From: Syncephalis plumigaleata | Lineage: Eukaryota > Zoopagomycota > Zoopagomycetes > Zoopagales > Piptocephalidaceae | Direction: 5' to 3' | NCBI GenBank assembly: GCA_025201365.1 | Contig: JAIXMF010000003.1 | Span: forward strand, 434,001-498,000 | DNA length: 64,000 nucleotides | Shown here: in pieces, positions 48,401-60,815 of the stretch | Numbering within the stretch: the first letter of the stretch is position 1 | Layout: each line of letters begins with the position of its first letter | The notes under the pieces: model-generated | What the model saw: only the letters and a program-made list of their open reading frames with translations | Databases searched by the model: none | What the model was told of the DNA's origin: nothing | Program-made: the position numbers and the translations under genes

Positions 48401-49726
48401 CCGGATAGAATCTTAATGTCATCATAGCTTGTTTATAGGCGAAACTAATACGAGCGTAGCGTGCACCGGCATCTTCGATCTTTAATGGATCCGATTTCTC
48501 CCAGTCTAAGTAGCGACGCCATGCTGCAAGCTAATAATAATAATAAACATGGTCAGATTATCAAGTCATTTTTCGTATTATTCTTAGTAGTAGTAGTATT
48601 CATTCCACTCTACCTGATTCATTTCCTTGTCGCTCCATTGAGGCGGACATGGCAGTGCCGTTCGTTGTAATGGTTCCGATAGTTGTTTAAGTTCACGAGC
48701 TGCCGTACGTGCCGTCATGTATATTGGTGATTGTTCTGCCAGGAATTTCTTGGCCTATTAGCAGCAGCATGAGTAATCAATTGTATCGCTTATTAGTATT
48801 CGTATTAGTATTACCGTCATGCGACTAAGTCCATTCTCAAAGGCATCATAGTCGCGCCAGAGTGCCTCAACGTTCATCACGGGTATAGCGATAACACGTC
48901 TATAGGCACGACGCGTTGCATCCATTTTCTGTTGTTCTTCATAGTGGAAGTAGTCTACATGTACATATAGCATTATTATAAGTGTTTAGCAATGATCGTT
49001 CTAATCGATCGGATATCTCATGACGTGTCACTTACTTCTCCCGCTTTAATAAACGCAATATAATCACTCCAAATGCCACCTGCATCCTTGTCCATGCCAA
49101 TATATTGCAAGGCAGTCTCATAGGCCTTAATGACCACCGTCCGACCTTCACCGCCGTTATACTCGTTATTATGTTTCACGTAGGCCAAGTAGGATTTCCA
49201 TAGATCCACCGAGAGTACATCACGTAGTGAACGTGCGAAAATCGCCTCAGCCAAATCCGTACGCTCATGCCCTAGCTCGAATTCTACATACATTGCCCAA
49301 TGTCGACCCTACCACGTAGATGTCATCGTAACCATGTGAGTAAGAAAGAAAGGAAGAAGAGCAATAAACAGAAACACTTACCGAGGTCGGAAACTGTTCT
49401 AGAAATCGGTCGAACGCATCGCGATTCTGCTCTTCCGTGCCTACGCTCTGCGCCTCAGTCAATAGCATCTGCCATGCTTCCGTATCGTAGGGATCCTTTT
49501 TGAGACGCGCTTCAATTTGAATCGAACGCTCCGTGCCTAATTCACTCGAAGGTCGTGGCTTTTTATCGATTACCGTCTTTGACGTGTCGTTCTGCGTATT
49601 TCCCGTTGAATCAGTCGAGTTTACAGTTGCGCTGTCATTATTCGTGGCGATCGCTCCATCAGACGCGGTCGCCGCAGTACCGTTGCCCGTGTCCGTCTGC
49701 ATCATAGACGAATTATTCGAATCCAT
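45463..49726 (-). CDS. RNA14: mRNA 3'-end processing protein Rna14 / CstF-77
   Basis: Start at 49726 (MDSNNSSMMQTDTGNG). About a dozen exons follow, e.g. 49726-49382, 49308-49036, ~48953-48814, ~48307-47687. HAT (half-TPR) repeats run from DPYDTEAWQMLLTEAQ through ALWRDYDAFENGLSR, AAWRRYLDWEKSDP and DVWRLFLDYTCDYEEL. The core closes with the family signature KYPRPDFKQWEVYRAP, then after a His/Gly/Ser-rich insert, LPPAMHYNGPRIGVEEVLALL, matching the C-terminal helix motif of CstF-77. The tail is Ser/Gly/His-rich and ends KRYRDNEY. The protein scaffolds cleavage factor IA in polyadenylation. It lies tail to tail with UTP4, whose stop is only ~108 bp away. The many exons and low-complexity inserts make some exon borders uncertain. 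Confidence 0.88.
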
Positions 49727-50039
49727 GGTAATATCTATATCGTGTTGAAGCATATATGCATATATGCTATATATATACTTATATACGCTGCTTATAAATG
49801 AAAACCAGGCAATCAAATACCCGAAGGGGAAGAGAATTGACACAGATTGTGCCGTGTAAGATTAAGGAAAGACAGATCAACTAAAAGAAATCTGTGATGG
49901 CAACAACAATAACAACAACAATTATACATATCAAGGATATTAAATTGCATATAATAAATAGATTACACAATGTAACAATTATCAATAGATATGAATAAAT
50001 AGATGAAATAAAATAATTCAGTATAGTAATGGATCTATA
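49727..50039. other. Upstream region of RNA14, no gene seen
   Basis: AT-rich, with ATAT and AACAAC runs; probably promoter of the minus-strand RNA14. Confidence 0.4.
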
Positions 50040-50389
50040 TGATAGTGATAACTATCATATCAATTCTATAAGTAGATGATACAAGTGTACTAGTATAGTT
50101 GGATATTGCCATGTCATGTACTTACAAGTAGCTATTGATTATCGTGTATGGAATCGGATATGCAGCATGTTTGAATCATTCAGATATCGCAGTCATCTGT
50201 GATGGTCGTATTCCAACACAATTCCAACGAGGTGCGTTCCTAAAGTTCAAAGAGAGGAGGACAAGGACACTCAAACAAAAAAAACAAATTAACGTGGCGT
50301 TATGCTGGCACACAAAATACGTAAGTGTTATTATAACTATTATTTATTGTAAAACAAATGGCTAACTGCGCAAATTGATGGAAAAGCTG
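50040..50389. mobile_element. Truncated copy of the 3.9-kb TIR transposon, inverted orientation
   Basis: Shares the internal block TACTAGTATAGTTGGATATT / CATGTACTTACAAGTAGC and the ORF start MYLQVAIDYRVWNR with 3929-4511, but on the other strand. It ends GCGCAAATTGATGGAAAAGCTG at 50389 followed by TA. The opposite inverted end is missing, and the frame is broken. Confidence 0.65.
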
Positions 50390-50481
50390 TAGACAGCATT
50401 CTGTACACATGTCTGCATCGATGCTAATACACTTTAACATGCACCTGTTTAGCTAGTATTTATTAATGAATAATAGTGTTG

Positions 50482-50606
50482 TTAGACGGTTCGTTTTTTG
50501 CTACTACCACGTTTATGACGTGGTACACTCGGTCGACTATCCACGCTAAATGCCTTGCGCATCCCTTGATATTGATGAATACAATGTAGATGTTACATCC
50601 TATAAA
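50482..50606 (-). pseudogene. Duplicated last exon of the seven-helix protein gene
   Basis: Near identical to 57083-57204, the C-terminal tail exon of the membrane protein, including the stop and the RPSVPRHKRGSSKKRAV tail plus the acceptor and following CTATAAATAAAGTATGAGTA. No membrane exon lies upstream of it, so it is an orphan fragment carried with neighbouring sequence. Confidence 0.75.
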
Positions 50607-50612
50607 TAAAGT

Positions 50613-51560
50613 ATGAGTATAGATATATCAAAGGATATAACTATCCATTTCTCCGGAAAGTACAAATTTGAACTGATGAAATTGAAGGACATGCTATTAC
50701 TTCTCGGTATAGAAATGGAAGGAAGCTGGGTAATAGATATATCCATGTAGTATGGTATAAGGGAAACAGAAAATACGGAAATGCAAAGAGATTCTATGAT
50801 GTAAGTTACGGCTATAATAATTGATATCATTGACTTACACTAACATCGGTGTTGTTATTATTCAGTATGTCGAGAGCATAGATGATCCGGAATACAAGAG
50901 GAGATTAGATGCTGTTTTACTTAGGCGTATTGATAATGCTCAAACGGCAGATAAGGAAATAGGATGCTTTGTGCTTGATTTGCCTGACAACTATGACTCT
51001 ATGAAAAATCTCCTTAAGCAAACCCATACATTTGCCTTAGCCAAACACATACCGAACATGGTTGCTCGAGTAATGGAAGGTGCGTATATCAGTAGTAGCA
51101 ATGGTTTGAATAATAACACTATTACTATTTAGCTGTTTCAACCCTTAATGAAGTAGGCGTTACCTGTAATAGCATTGGAATAGATCGTAAGTCATTGCTA
51201 TTAGTATATATTAACAAGCCTAACCAATATTATAATAGACCTTATGGTTGCTGCTGATAGTACAGGACTTGTATATGGCATCAAGCTTATTAATTTTGGG
51301 CGTGTAGTTATTCACGAGGATTTCAGAAGATTAGTAAAGGTGGTGATTTGATCAGCAAACTATTCACGACTTACAATGGCATACTAAGCAAGGACTTTAC
51401 GCATGACCCTCTCCCTCCACCTAGTCAGTTGGAACAATACGAATTACAGCAAGAAACCTTAGAAGTGCTGAGATATTCAATGCTAAATGCTACGCCTCCT
51501 ATAATGGTGCTGAACTTTATGGTTACTGATGAATATAGTACAATTAATGCACAAGTATGA
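50613..51560 (+). CDS. Unrecognised protein, several exons
   Basis: Starts MSIDISKDITIHFSGKYKF at 50613. After a one-base frame change at a GGG run (about 50733) it reads RYIHVVWYKGNRKYGNAKRF, then GTAAGT...TTCAG to YVESIDDPEYKRRLDAVLLR, LDLPDNYDSMKNLLKQTH and VARVMEG, with two further short introns (from 51078 and 51187) to TLNEVGVTCNSIGID and MVAADSTGLVYGIKLINFGR. Another frame change near 51343 leads to the last piece ending NAQV at 51560. No membrane segment or signal peptide. I do not recognise the family. It sits between transposon fragments, right after the orphan tail exon, so it may be part of a mobile or recently inserted segment. Confidence 0.5.
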
Positions 51561-51839
51561 TGAATGATAAAGATTTTATTTAGCATACGTAGAATTTAAT
51601 CAATAAAGCTTTCTTATATCTCCCTCTCTTCTAAGAATACAGTCAATAGATATAATGTTTTATTTGGAATGTTAATAAAGTATCATATTTATAAGCATAC
51701 GATGTTCAATGTATAACACTAAGATGCTGTATACGCAGCCATATAATGAACATGATTAATAGGTGTTATAAGGCGAATGTACTATAGAGAGCATTAATTA
51801 CGTACACAGACACTAATATTATATATTGACTTCAATAAT
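51561..51839. other. Spacer, no gene seen
   Basis: AT-rich 3' flank of the 50.6-kb gene. Confidence 0.4.
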
Positions 51840-51917
51840 AATGATCATGGTGCTAATAAATGCGCAAGATTATTTATCAATAAAGAGCAACAGTGTTAAT
51901 CGGTTGGAAAAACCCTG
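51840..51917. mobile_element. Fragment with one transposon end
   Basis: Carries AATGCGCAAGATTATTTATC and then GTTAATCGGTTGGAAAAACC ending CTG at 51917 with TA after it, the same layout as the right end of 3929-4511 and of 56793-57046. Confidence 0.5.
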
Positions 51918-53048
51918 TAATAGCATGCTAATGATCAATGAATGGATGTACTAATGTCATTATTACCGTCTATTAGTGTCATGTTAGCTATTGATATATA
52001 CTATGCAAATAAAGATATAGCCATCATATATGATTTCCTTGGCACATTGACAATATGCAATACAATGTCAGACAGTACCACTACAAATACAAAGTGCTAA
52101 GCGACGCAATCGATAATAGTTAGCGTGCATATTATGTATGTACGCGTACTTTACAACACACGAGTAGAAGGCGTAGTGTTCGTTACGTATACATGTCGCA
52201 ATTAGATGAACAAACAGCACTGGCTAGTAGTTAACACGAGTACCGCGTACTTGCATATATGTATAAACCACGAGTAAGTAAGGCAAAGCAGCGAGTGGAG
52301 ACATTGTATGCTGGCAAGCAAGCGTGGTGCCTAATGCATAGTGTGAGTGTTACGTATGCGTACGTGTCCCCACATACTACGAGCAATGATCAGCAAGTCA
52401 ACGCGAATAAAGTGGTACAACGTGGCGAGCAAACGCAGTGAATAAAGGACACGGCATGAAATAATAGAAATACACGAGTGAGGGCAAGGGATTGTCGCAA
52501 GCAAGTAGACAAGGGAGCGAGAAAGAGAGAACTGAATAGAGGATAGACCAGTATGAAAGACCCAGTGGGGTATATGCCACGTTGATCGACAACGAATAAA
52601 GAACCAGCTACTACACAGCGTGAAGAGCAAAGTGTGCCTATGACAGAGTATACAGATTGGAGTGAGGCTGCCGACGAGTAGCGATACAAAATACGAGTAC
52701 GAGACATACAATCAACATATTCGACAAGTAGTCATTGGCAAAGCAGCAGACTAGACGGGAATAAGACGACCGACCGAGAACAACACAAAGACAAGTAGTA
52801 TACGCTTGCAGCTAAGCGTAGCCTGTATATGACTGTAAACGAAGGTGGAGTAAGAGGAAAAGCATGAGTTGTAGTGGTGTATGTGTGGTCAGAGGACAAA
52901 TAAAAGAATAAAAAGCAATAAACGAGAGAGCGTGTGTGCATTAGCGTGCATTATGTATTGATTGATAGCGATACAAACAACGAGTAACCATTAATGTTTG
53001 AAGGAACAACTTTATTATGTTCACTAAAGTAGAACTCAATTCATGAGT
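51918..53048. other. Intergenic, no gene seen
   Basis: Frames on the minus strand near 52331-52711 overlap each other and have no domain. I see no coding or RNA signal. Confidence 0.45.
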
Positions 53049-54421
53049 TTACATCTCCCAAAGAGAGAGGGGCTTGTTTGGCGCACTAGTTGCAAACACT
53101 TTGCCATCTGGCGAGGTGGCCAGATATGAGACACCATTGTCGTGTCCAGTTGCCATGCTGATTAAGTCCAGATCAGCATGGCGTCCAATACGGTCACCCA
53201 TCTCAGTGACAACGTCCGGTTGCATCAGCTCTGGATACTCCCAAAGCCGTATATTCCCCTCCTCGCATATATGTGTTGATAAGATGCCGCGGTTATGCGG
53301 TAACCAGGCCAAGTTACTGACTTTAGAATTTGTTTCAACTGAGCTATAGATATAACCATCCGTTATGTTCCATAGTCGAATTTTACCATCTTTCGAATCA
53401 TCACCGACTACTAGTAAGTCATCACGATGTGGTGACCAAGCGGCAGCTTTGATTGCATCACAACCATTATTCAAGTGACGAAAAGGAAACGTCGAATATT
53501 TGTCCCAAAGCAATAAGTGGCCATTCATACTACCGCTAACTTGATAGGTATTTGCACGATTCCAGTGCAAACAACATACATCAGATGTATGCTCGAGGTA
53601 CCGTTCTTCCTCAATATCGGGAGCTCTTATATCCCGCCGCATGATTCTTCCGCCATTTTCGCCACGTTCGCCCGAGTCTAACACTGAGCCACACCATGTC
53701 ATAGCGTATATTGGGTGCCCTGATCTGCCGTATGTACGCAGCACTCGCTCGTGACGTACGTTCCATACGTTAATAGTACCATTGGCTGTTGCAACAGCCA
53801 AGTATGGTCTCTACATAAAAGGAAAATAAATGGATTAATAAATTTTGGTACAATTGACTAGAAGTGATTCCCACTTACTTCCTTCATCCAGCTTACACAT
53901 GTAATTGGATTGTTTGCGCTTATTTCATCCAAGTTAATATCAGCACCGGTGGTAGTGTTCACTACGGTTAAGTGCTCGTTTGTTCCGACTGCTAACAAAT
54001 TGATTGGTGACCAATCAATAGGATTAGAATAAAGGTGTTGAACTATGCTTGTTGCGTACGCTGGTGCGGTTAATTGTGATAAGAGACGTTCCACCGATCC
54101 ATGAGTTTGTCGTTCCGTATCAAATCTATACGGTTTAATTATACTAGATATTGTCGCCAACATTCTAGAGAAGTCACTTCGGTGGAATTGTGGTGGTGGC
54201 GGTGACGATGACGATGCCGCTATATGTTGAAAATCATTATCTTCTAATAACGTCGTTTCGTTGAATGTTGGCTCTGTGTTGGTGGTGGTAGTGGTGGTAG
54301 TGGTGGTAGTAGTAGTGCCAGTGCTGGTAGTGGTAGATGTTGCTGCTCTGTCACTCCGTAATCGGCGTGCCATAGCTCGGGTGACTACTCCACTATGACT
54401 GCTAAGATTTGAAGTAGTCAT
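53049..54421 (-). CDS. Divergent Cdc20/Fizzy-family WD40 protein (APC/C activator-like)
   Basis: Two exons, 54421-53879 and 53810-53049, joined by GTAAGT/GTAG in frame (WMKE|RPYLAV). The N-terminal ~130 residues are Thr/Ser-rich. The WD40 part aligns by motif with Cdc20/Cdh1: NPIDWSPINLLAVGT, HTSDVCCLHWNRANTYQVSG, AIKAAAWSPHRDDLLVVGDD, KIRLWNITDG, GILSTHICEEGNIRLWEYPE and a final GHDNGVSYLATSPDGKVFAT ... SLWEM. Cdc20 proteins bring substrates to the APC/C ubiquitin ligase. I do not see a clear C-box in the N-terminus, and the last residues are EM and not the usual Ile-Arg tail, so it may be a specialised or meiotic-type member, or may not bind APC/C. Confidence 0.75.
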
Positions 54422-56792
54422 ACTGTTTGCCGCTAATATGAAATATACAGTGTATAAACAGGAAGATTTAAGGACGTAAAGCTTAAAACTTGAGAAAGCT
54501 GCGACTTCTAGACCGATAGCAAACAACGCGTGTCTCGATCAGCGGTAGCAAGTACAAACTGCTATTGCAGTAGTAGTAGCAGTAGAAACACGTAATCGCT
54601 AAGATATAAAGTGAACAGAGGTTATTGACGAAGGTTATGGAGGATATACAGGAAAGGAAAAGTACTGCGCTCGTAATATTTACAAAGCGAGAAAGAAGAA
54701 TAGAAGAATAAACGTAATGGACAATATCGCGAGGATGTATACAAAATATACAATGGTGAGGAAAGGTAGTTCGAGTATATGTTTTGCAAAGCGGATAGCA
54801 TTCGTATACTACACGGTATGCTTTGTATTGTATTTTTATACTTGCTTATTGCTACTTGCAAGTACATCGCATGTGAATATCAAGCTATACTGATACGCTT
54901 GTATCGTCACGAGTGCTATAAGGTAGACGATTGCTATCGCTATCACTGAAACATTTATTACCAAATACTGAAGTTTGTATAACCTAAATGGCCAATGATG
55001 ACGGCATCATAGCACTCACTACATAGTGAGCTATTCAATGATTCACACCACTTCTCTTTACTCTTCTCTTTACTTTTCGCTTCTCTTCTTCTTCTCTTCT
55101 TTGTCATTCAAATGAGCTATTTATTCTTTTGTTGTTTAAACATACACATAGTAAAGTAGGTCAGTGCTCTGTAAACTGTTTGCGTGTAGCGTAGCGCTGA
55201 GTGTGGTAGTGAGCGTAGTTGACATTTTTTCAGCTCAGTGCAATGTCGGTACCTGTAACGGGTGTCGGCCTTCTACGCTACTTGCTTGCGGACATCCGTA
55301 TACTTGTATAATATGAAGCTACTGCAAAACAATGGAGGGAATAAATGAACTTAACTAGCCAGTAAAGATACGTAGTGTGGAGGGATGGAGATACCTTCAT
55401 TGTTCTACAGGTCATTCAGTTGTAATGTAGCCGGGTAGCCTCTCTATTATATGAATATTATGGAGTGTATCGGTTTGCAAATACTTGAATACATATCTTT
55501 ATTCTATGTTGATATGTGTTTAGGTAATTTGCCATCATAATATCATTTAAGTTATGCTTTGCCGTGATATTTGATCATCATGTTGCTGCTTCAGGGAGAA
55601 GGGCCTAGTTTACTTGGTATTATGGTGACTGCCCTTATTTAATGATATGTTTTTGTGTATGTTTAATCACTCTTTATTTGCGCTATCCTATCGCATTTCA
55701 ATTGTACTTTTATTCATATCTCCATATCCCAATCCCCTCATTTATTATGTCATGTCCCATTAGCACCAATACATTTTGTATAAATGTGCTAATTTACTGA
55801 TCCCATCGTATGTGCTTCAGTTGATGTACCATGAACCGCTACGGAAGTAGCAGCATCGTCTATGGCGGTGATGCTTAGCCAGCATCACCATCATACTGTC
55901 GATGTGGTGTATGGCCATTTGCAATGAATGGACCATATGCCCGCTCTTCCATAGTGTCTACTGCCGAATGTTATCACACTAACATTCAGCAGTATAGTGG
56001 TATATTGTCGTAAGGCTATCCAGCTGACTCAGCATTGCATGTCCGCTCCATAGAAAAGGCTATGGCTACGGCTGCGGATATGATGGGGACATAACATATC
56101 TTAACACTTTATTGTAATCCATTCATTCATTCGTTCGTTCATAGTTATCAATTCCAGGTAAGTTCATTTATTACAATACAATAACAATATTACAATTAGA
56201 ATACTCAAATGTCAATGATGCTGGCTACATACTATGCCCATTCTATTCGGTAAGTTGTCATTTCTATTCATTGTTAATACAAGTGACAACATCCAGACAA
56301 TATGTACTAATTCCCATTCTAAATGTCAATCAACTAATATTTAACAACAGCGACACATACCGGAATAATCAACCATGCTAATGTTTACTGCCAACACTCA
56401 TTGCCATTCATCGTTGACAAGCATCCACTAGCAATATTAATAAACATGAATCAATTTGATCTATATCGGCGTGCACCTTTTACTTTTACCGCTCTTTTCC
56501 GTCATCTGTTTGTATGCCACCCTTACGTCATGCTTTTATTTGTATTTTCATTTGTTTACTGCCATCTACATACTCTATCTACATACAAGCATACGCTGCT
56601 TCTTCGAATCAACTGGCATACGTGTTCATGCACCCTTCCTTGCTCGTTCCTTGCTCGTTCGTGACAAGTCAGTCATTCTACTAGTTACTGCTTGTTTATT
56701 ACATTGTTTATCGTGTATTCACTTTGTTCACTCGTTGCTACTCCTATGCAATCAATTGTAAGCATTATCATCATGATTATCTATCGTACTAG
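54422..56792. other. Long intergenic region, no gene seen
   Basis: About 2.4 kb with T/C-rich tracts (55060-55100) and short frames near 56401-56760 that lack domains. No tRNA or other RNA gene was recognised. Confidence 0.4.
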
Positions 56793-57046
56793 TTGATTAC
56801 TACTTGTAAGTACATGACATGGTAATATCCAACTATACTAGTACACTTGTATCATCTATCTTATAGAATTGATGATGATGTTATCGCTATCAATAAATGA
56901 TCCATTACTAATACTGAATTGTTATTATCTTGCTGTATCAATTGGCATTTCTACGCTAATAATGGTGATAACAATTGTGTAAATCTGTTTATTGGTAAAC
57001 GACAACGATTGAAGGCTAACATTGTTAATCGGTTAGAAAACTTCTG
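56793..57046. mobile_element. Partial copy of the TIR transposon beside the seven-helix gene
   Basis: Matches 4259-4511 in the same orientation (CTACTTGTAAGTACATGACA, CCAACTATACTAGTACACTT, AATAAATGATCCATTAC) and ends GGTTAGAAAACTTCTG/TA. The ORF part and left end are missing. It lies just past the 3' end of the membrane-protein gene, as the 50-kb copy lies beside the orphan tail exon. Confidence 0.6.
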
Positions 57047-57082
57047 TATTTATTATTATTTATTAATGAATAATAGCTATTG

Positions 57083-58066
57083 TTAGACGGCTCGTTTTTT
57101 GCTACTACCACGTTTATGACGTGGTACACTCGGTCGACTATCCACGCTAAATGCCTTGCGCATCCCTTGATATTGATGAATGAGCAATGTAGATGTTACC
57201 ATCCCTATAAATAAAGTATGAGTATTAGTATATTATTACTAATAAATGTATACATGTATAAATTACTTACAGTCAAATAGGAACATCATCTCGCTAAAAC
57301 CACCAAATGGCTTTAGAGCCACAATAGAGGCACACATGATGTTAGAAGCAACTACGCATAGCAAGTAGACGAGACCGTCCGATTGCAGTCGACGCCAACA
57401 TTCATGACCTAGCGTACGATACTGTTGAATGACTACGTTAAGGAAGATGACTGAGAATAGTAGATTGATTAGTACATCAATAACGAAACGAAACCATGGC
57501 AGATACGTGGGATACTGTGTGATGCACGCATAATCATCGGTGTTACGTGACCGACTCTCCACCCAAAATATCCAAATGGTACCAGGTAATGGCAGCATTA
57601 GTAGGATGCCCGTCGTTAATAGTAGGCGATTATGATTCGATATGATATAGGCACGATGTAGTAGACAACTACTAACGCAAATACTCGAGACGGTTAGTCC
57701 AGCGGAATAGACCATGTTACACATACGACATGAAGGGCCACCAGGTAGACTGGATGTCACAATGATAACATTCGATATGACACCCATGAACGCTTGTAGG
57801 AAGCAACACCAGCTGTCGACACTACGTGAATTGTGCCTCAATAATCGGATAGAATACCAAGTGTTACGTGTGAATAACACTAGCAATGAAGTAGTAATAA
57901 ACGTTTGAATGATACTACTGTGAAAGCGTAGTTTCGCATTGTCAAGATTAGAAGAATTGACTAGAAAATCACCGAGTGATATTTCACCGAGTGGATCTAC
58001 ATGGATAAACCCCCAAAGAAGTAGTTCAGCATCATTACTACTACTACTATTACTACTACTATTCAT
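57083..58066 (-). CDS. Seven-helix membrane protein, receptor-like
   Basis: Exon 1 is 58066-57271 and exon 2 is 57204-57083; the join (GTAAGT, TTATAG) gives ...FLFDWMVTSTLLIHQYQ. The start MNSSSNSSSSNDAELLLW has N-glycosylation-type Asn/Ser. Hydrophobic segments: SIIQTFITTSLLVLF, FLQAFMGVISNVIIV, MVYSAGLTVSSICVSSCLL, LLLTTGILLMLPLPGTIWIF, FRFVIDVLINLLFSVIFLNV, GLVYLLCVVASNIMCASIV, and a last one across the splice. The tail is basic (RPSVPRHKRGSSKKRAV). Topology suggests a G-protein-coupled-receptor-like or related sensor, but I cannot place the family or ligand. Confidence 0.72.
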
Positions 58067-58618
58067 TTAGTAATAAAAAGGGAAATAACAAAATTAATAT
58101 AATGTAATAACAAACAAAATTAACGATATAACAGTATTAAATAGAATAATAGGATAGAACTAACTGGAGAATCAAGGTGTAAAGCAGATGATAGACCGTA
58201 TCCACACTGAATTGGCAATGTCGTTACTTCTAGTAGTAGCAACCTCATACTCAAAACAGAGAATACACGTTGATATCCACAAACATAGTGCAACAATGGA
58301 TAGAAACAGGTTTACCTATATTGATAGAGAGAGAGAGAGAGAAAACCAGTATTTCCCCTCCTACTTGCTTGCACGCATGCTTGCTACTCGACAATCATTA
58401 GACAAAGTGTGGCATGGAATACTATCCAGCGTAAAACTGATGACGGATGGTACATCCGGTTTATGCAGCTTTTTAGCGTCTCGTACATCTCCTATGCATA
58501 TTAATAAATTGAGCATTACTCACTCTCATGATATACGCATATATTCCTATCATTTCCTATGATGACAAGTCATACAATACGTCGTTTGTTTATTACGGTG
58601 AATACTATCATTTACAGA
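58067..58618. other. Spacer between the seven-helix gene and the EIPR1-like gene
   Basis: AT-rich; GA repeat near 58326-58341. Likely promoter of the first and 3' flank of the second. No gene seen. Confidence 0.4.
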
Positions 58619-60368
58619 TTATAATAATATTTTATATTTCTCCTCACTTGGAACGTATGACATCACTAATCTACCTGAATAGGAAATGGACGCGATTAGC
58701 CATGGATTGGCGGGACTCCATGCCACACCATAGACGCTGTCATCGTGATCGGTGAACGATTTAACTAGTCCATCAGTTGGTCGTCTATGTAGATAATGAG
58801 TTTTAATAGCGTCATTACTAATGCTAGCTTATTAGTTACCTTGACGAGGATCTTCTACTTAATGGCACTGCACCTAATGGTGACGCTGTCGGCAATTGTA
58901 GCGTATTCGATATAGCGATCGCTGTTGCGGGACTATTCATCGCTAGTGCGGCCTCCTCGCCACTACTCCAGTCTGAGGCATCCTCCTCGGGATCACCACT
59001 ACCAAAGGCGGCAGATGACATGGTAACAGCACTTTGTAGGTTAACATGTGCATCACTGCCTCCCGTCAATATTAATTGATCATGCATTGGATGATAAGCA
59101 ATAGACCATATCCTAACATGTGCATGTATATGTATTATTATATTATCAGCCAATAGGATAAGCATTACTAACCAGTGTGTATGTCCTGATAACTCCATCC
59201 ATGGATGCTGTAATTTCCGTGCATCCCAGATTCGAGCTATACCATCATCGCCTCCCGTTGCAAATCGATGCGGAACATTGGGATTACAATCGATTGCTCG
59301 TATAGCGCCATCATGCGCTAGAGGAACCGTATATGTTGATCTAGAGTAATGTTAGCTCGTGTTCCATCCTTTCATCATCCAGCACGTATTCTATGCGATG
59401 ACCTACTTGTTGTGGCGTGTGTCCCAACCTCGTATTGTAGATCCATCCACGCTAACCACCGTGGAACGATGTCGACTCCATGCTGCATGTCTATTGATAC
59501 TTGATCCATTGGCGGTATCATCATCGTTGGGTGGACTTAGTGTACTTGTTAGCTACACGTAAAATAATAAAGCTCATTAGCAATTTATTCGTGCTAGCAT
59601 CAACTGTAACTGCTCACCGTTAAACTGTCGCCTTCTTTCCAAGACCACAGGCGTAATCGATCACTTTCCACCGTGCATAACTGATTACCATGTAATGGTT
59701 CCCAAACCAAACTAATAGAGGAATAAAAACAATTGCATGTTAATCGTTCGTCTACCAGCATAATACAATGATATACCATTGAGTAATACCAGCTGTCGTA
59801 GGGTCATCCTCCTCCAAGTTGGCCACGATATTGACTGTTTCACGTCCACGGATTTCGTAGATCGATTGGAAGGTAGACTAGTAGTTGCTATAGGAATAGC
59901 TTCATCGGTTGTTGCCTCCGTAGTAGATGTGCCATTCGCCTCTATTCCTGGAATGGCGATCAGTTTAACTGGACGTTGTTGTGCACCTACAGGACGATCC
60001 TCGCAACAAGCTGCCAATGCCAGTTGCTTAGGATGGCCGGCCATATGCCAGATAGCTGCATCATGCTGAAATACGCGAGTACGTAGCGGTTTCGCTTGTT
60101 CTTCGTCCACCTCCACCAAGTGAATCTCATTATCGCTACGTGGACTCCAGGTGGCAGTCAAGAATAGAGCGCGTTCCTCAGAAGCAGGCAATGCTGTCAA
60201 ACAGCGCACCTAATAGCGTGTTAGCACAACAAGTAATATAACTATTGAAGTGAGGAAATGGCACTTCACTGTTTACATATTCATTTTGTATAACAAGTAG
60301 CGAATACTCACCTGATGACGTAGACCATGAACGTGAGTTGGTTCACTAGATGCTGGACGTGGTGGCAT
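58619..60368 (-). CDS. EIPR1: EIPR1/TSSC1-like WD40 protein
   Basis: Start at 60368 (MPPRPASSEPTHVHGLRHQ), donor GTGAGT at 60311, then exons with VRCLTALPASEERALFLTAT, DNEIHLVEVDEE, VFQHDAAIWHMAGHPKQLAL and further WD blades. The strongest signature is HDQLILTGGSDAHVNLQSAV followed by an acidic Ser-rich insert, as in TSSC1/EIPR1, and the last exon reads VKSFTDHDDSVYGVAWSPAN...SYSGRLVMSYVP and ends KYKILL at 58619. In animals this protein partners GARP and EARP tethering complexes in endosome recycling and dense-core vesicle biogenesis. Exon borders in the middle (59.2-59.7 kb) are approximate. Confidence 0.82.
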
Positions 60369-60815
60369 TATTATACAGACTTGACAGGAAGCTGTCTTGC
60401 TACAAGTTGCAACAAAGACGATAATAATAACAAAACGATAAAGAACGCGATTACTTGTTTGTTTGTTTGTTTGTTTGTTTGACAACGAATGAATACGATG
60501 AAATTGTCAATGGCACGATCATTTCACCTTGTGATGTGCGATATCATATCCACATATCCACAATCATACACGACCAATTGATTTGGTGAGTCAATACATA
60601 TTTATTGTTATAAAATGGTAGAAGGTGCTCGACCGGCGAACACACTCCTCTAATCATGTCATCTTTTAAGCTATTATATCATTTAGACAGTGTAATGTAG
60701 TAAAGAAAAGGAGGAATAAGCAATGTGCAGTACATGTTGTCGTCAAATAAACTGGATGTGCTAGAGTGTGTACTCGTTACAATCCAATCTTAAATGGTCA
60801 ATAAAGACCATCAAC
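60369..60815. other. Spacer, no gene seen
   Basis: Holds a TTTG tetranucleotide run near 60455-60480 and 3' flank of the tenth tyrosinase gene. Confidence 0.4.

Noticed and set aside
52331-52941. Minus-strand Cys/Ser-rich frames
   Set aside because: Three overlapping frames of similar length with leucine/serine-rich translation of purine-rich DNA; no splice structure or family.
56401-56761. Hydrophobic plus-strand frames beside the transposon fragment
   Set aside because: T/C-rich DNA gives Leu/Phe/Cys-rich frames in two registers; no start context or family support.
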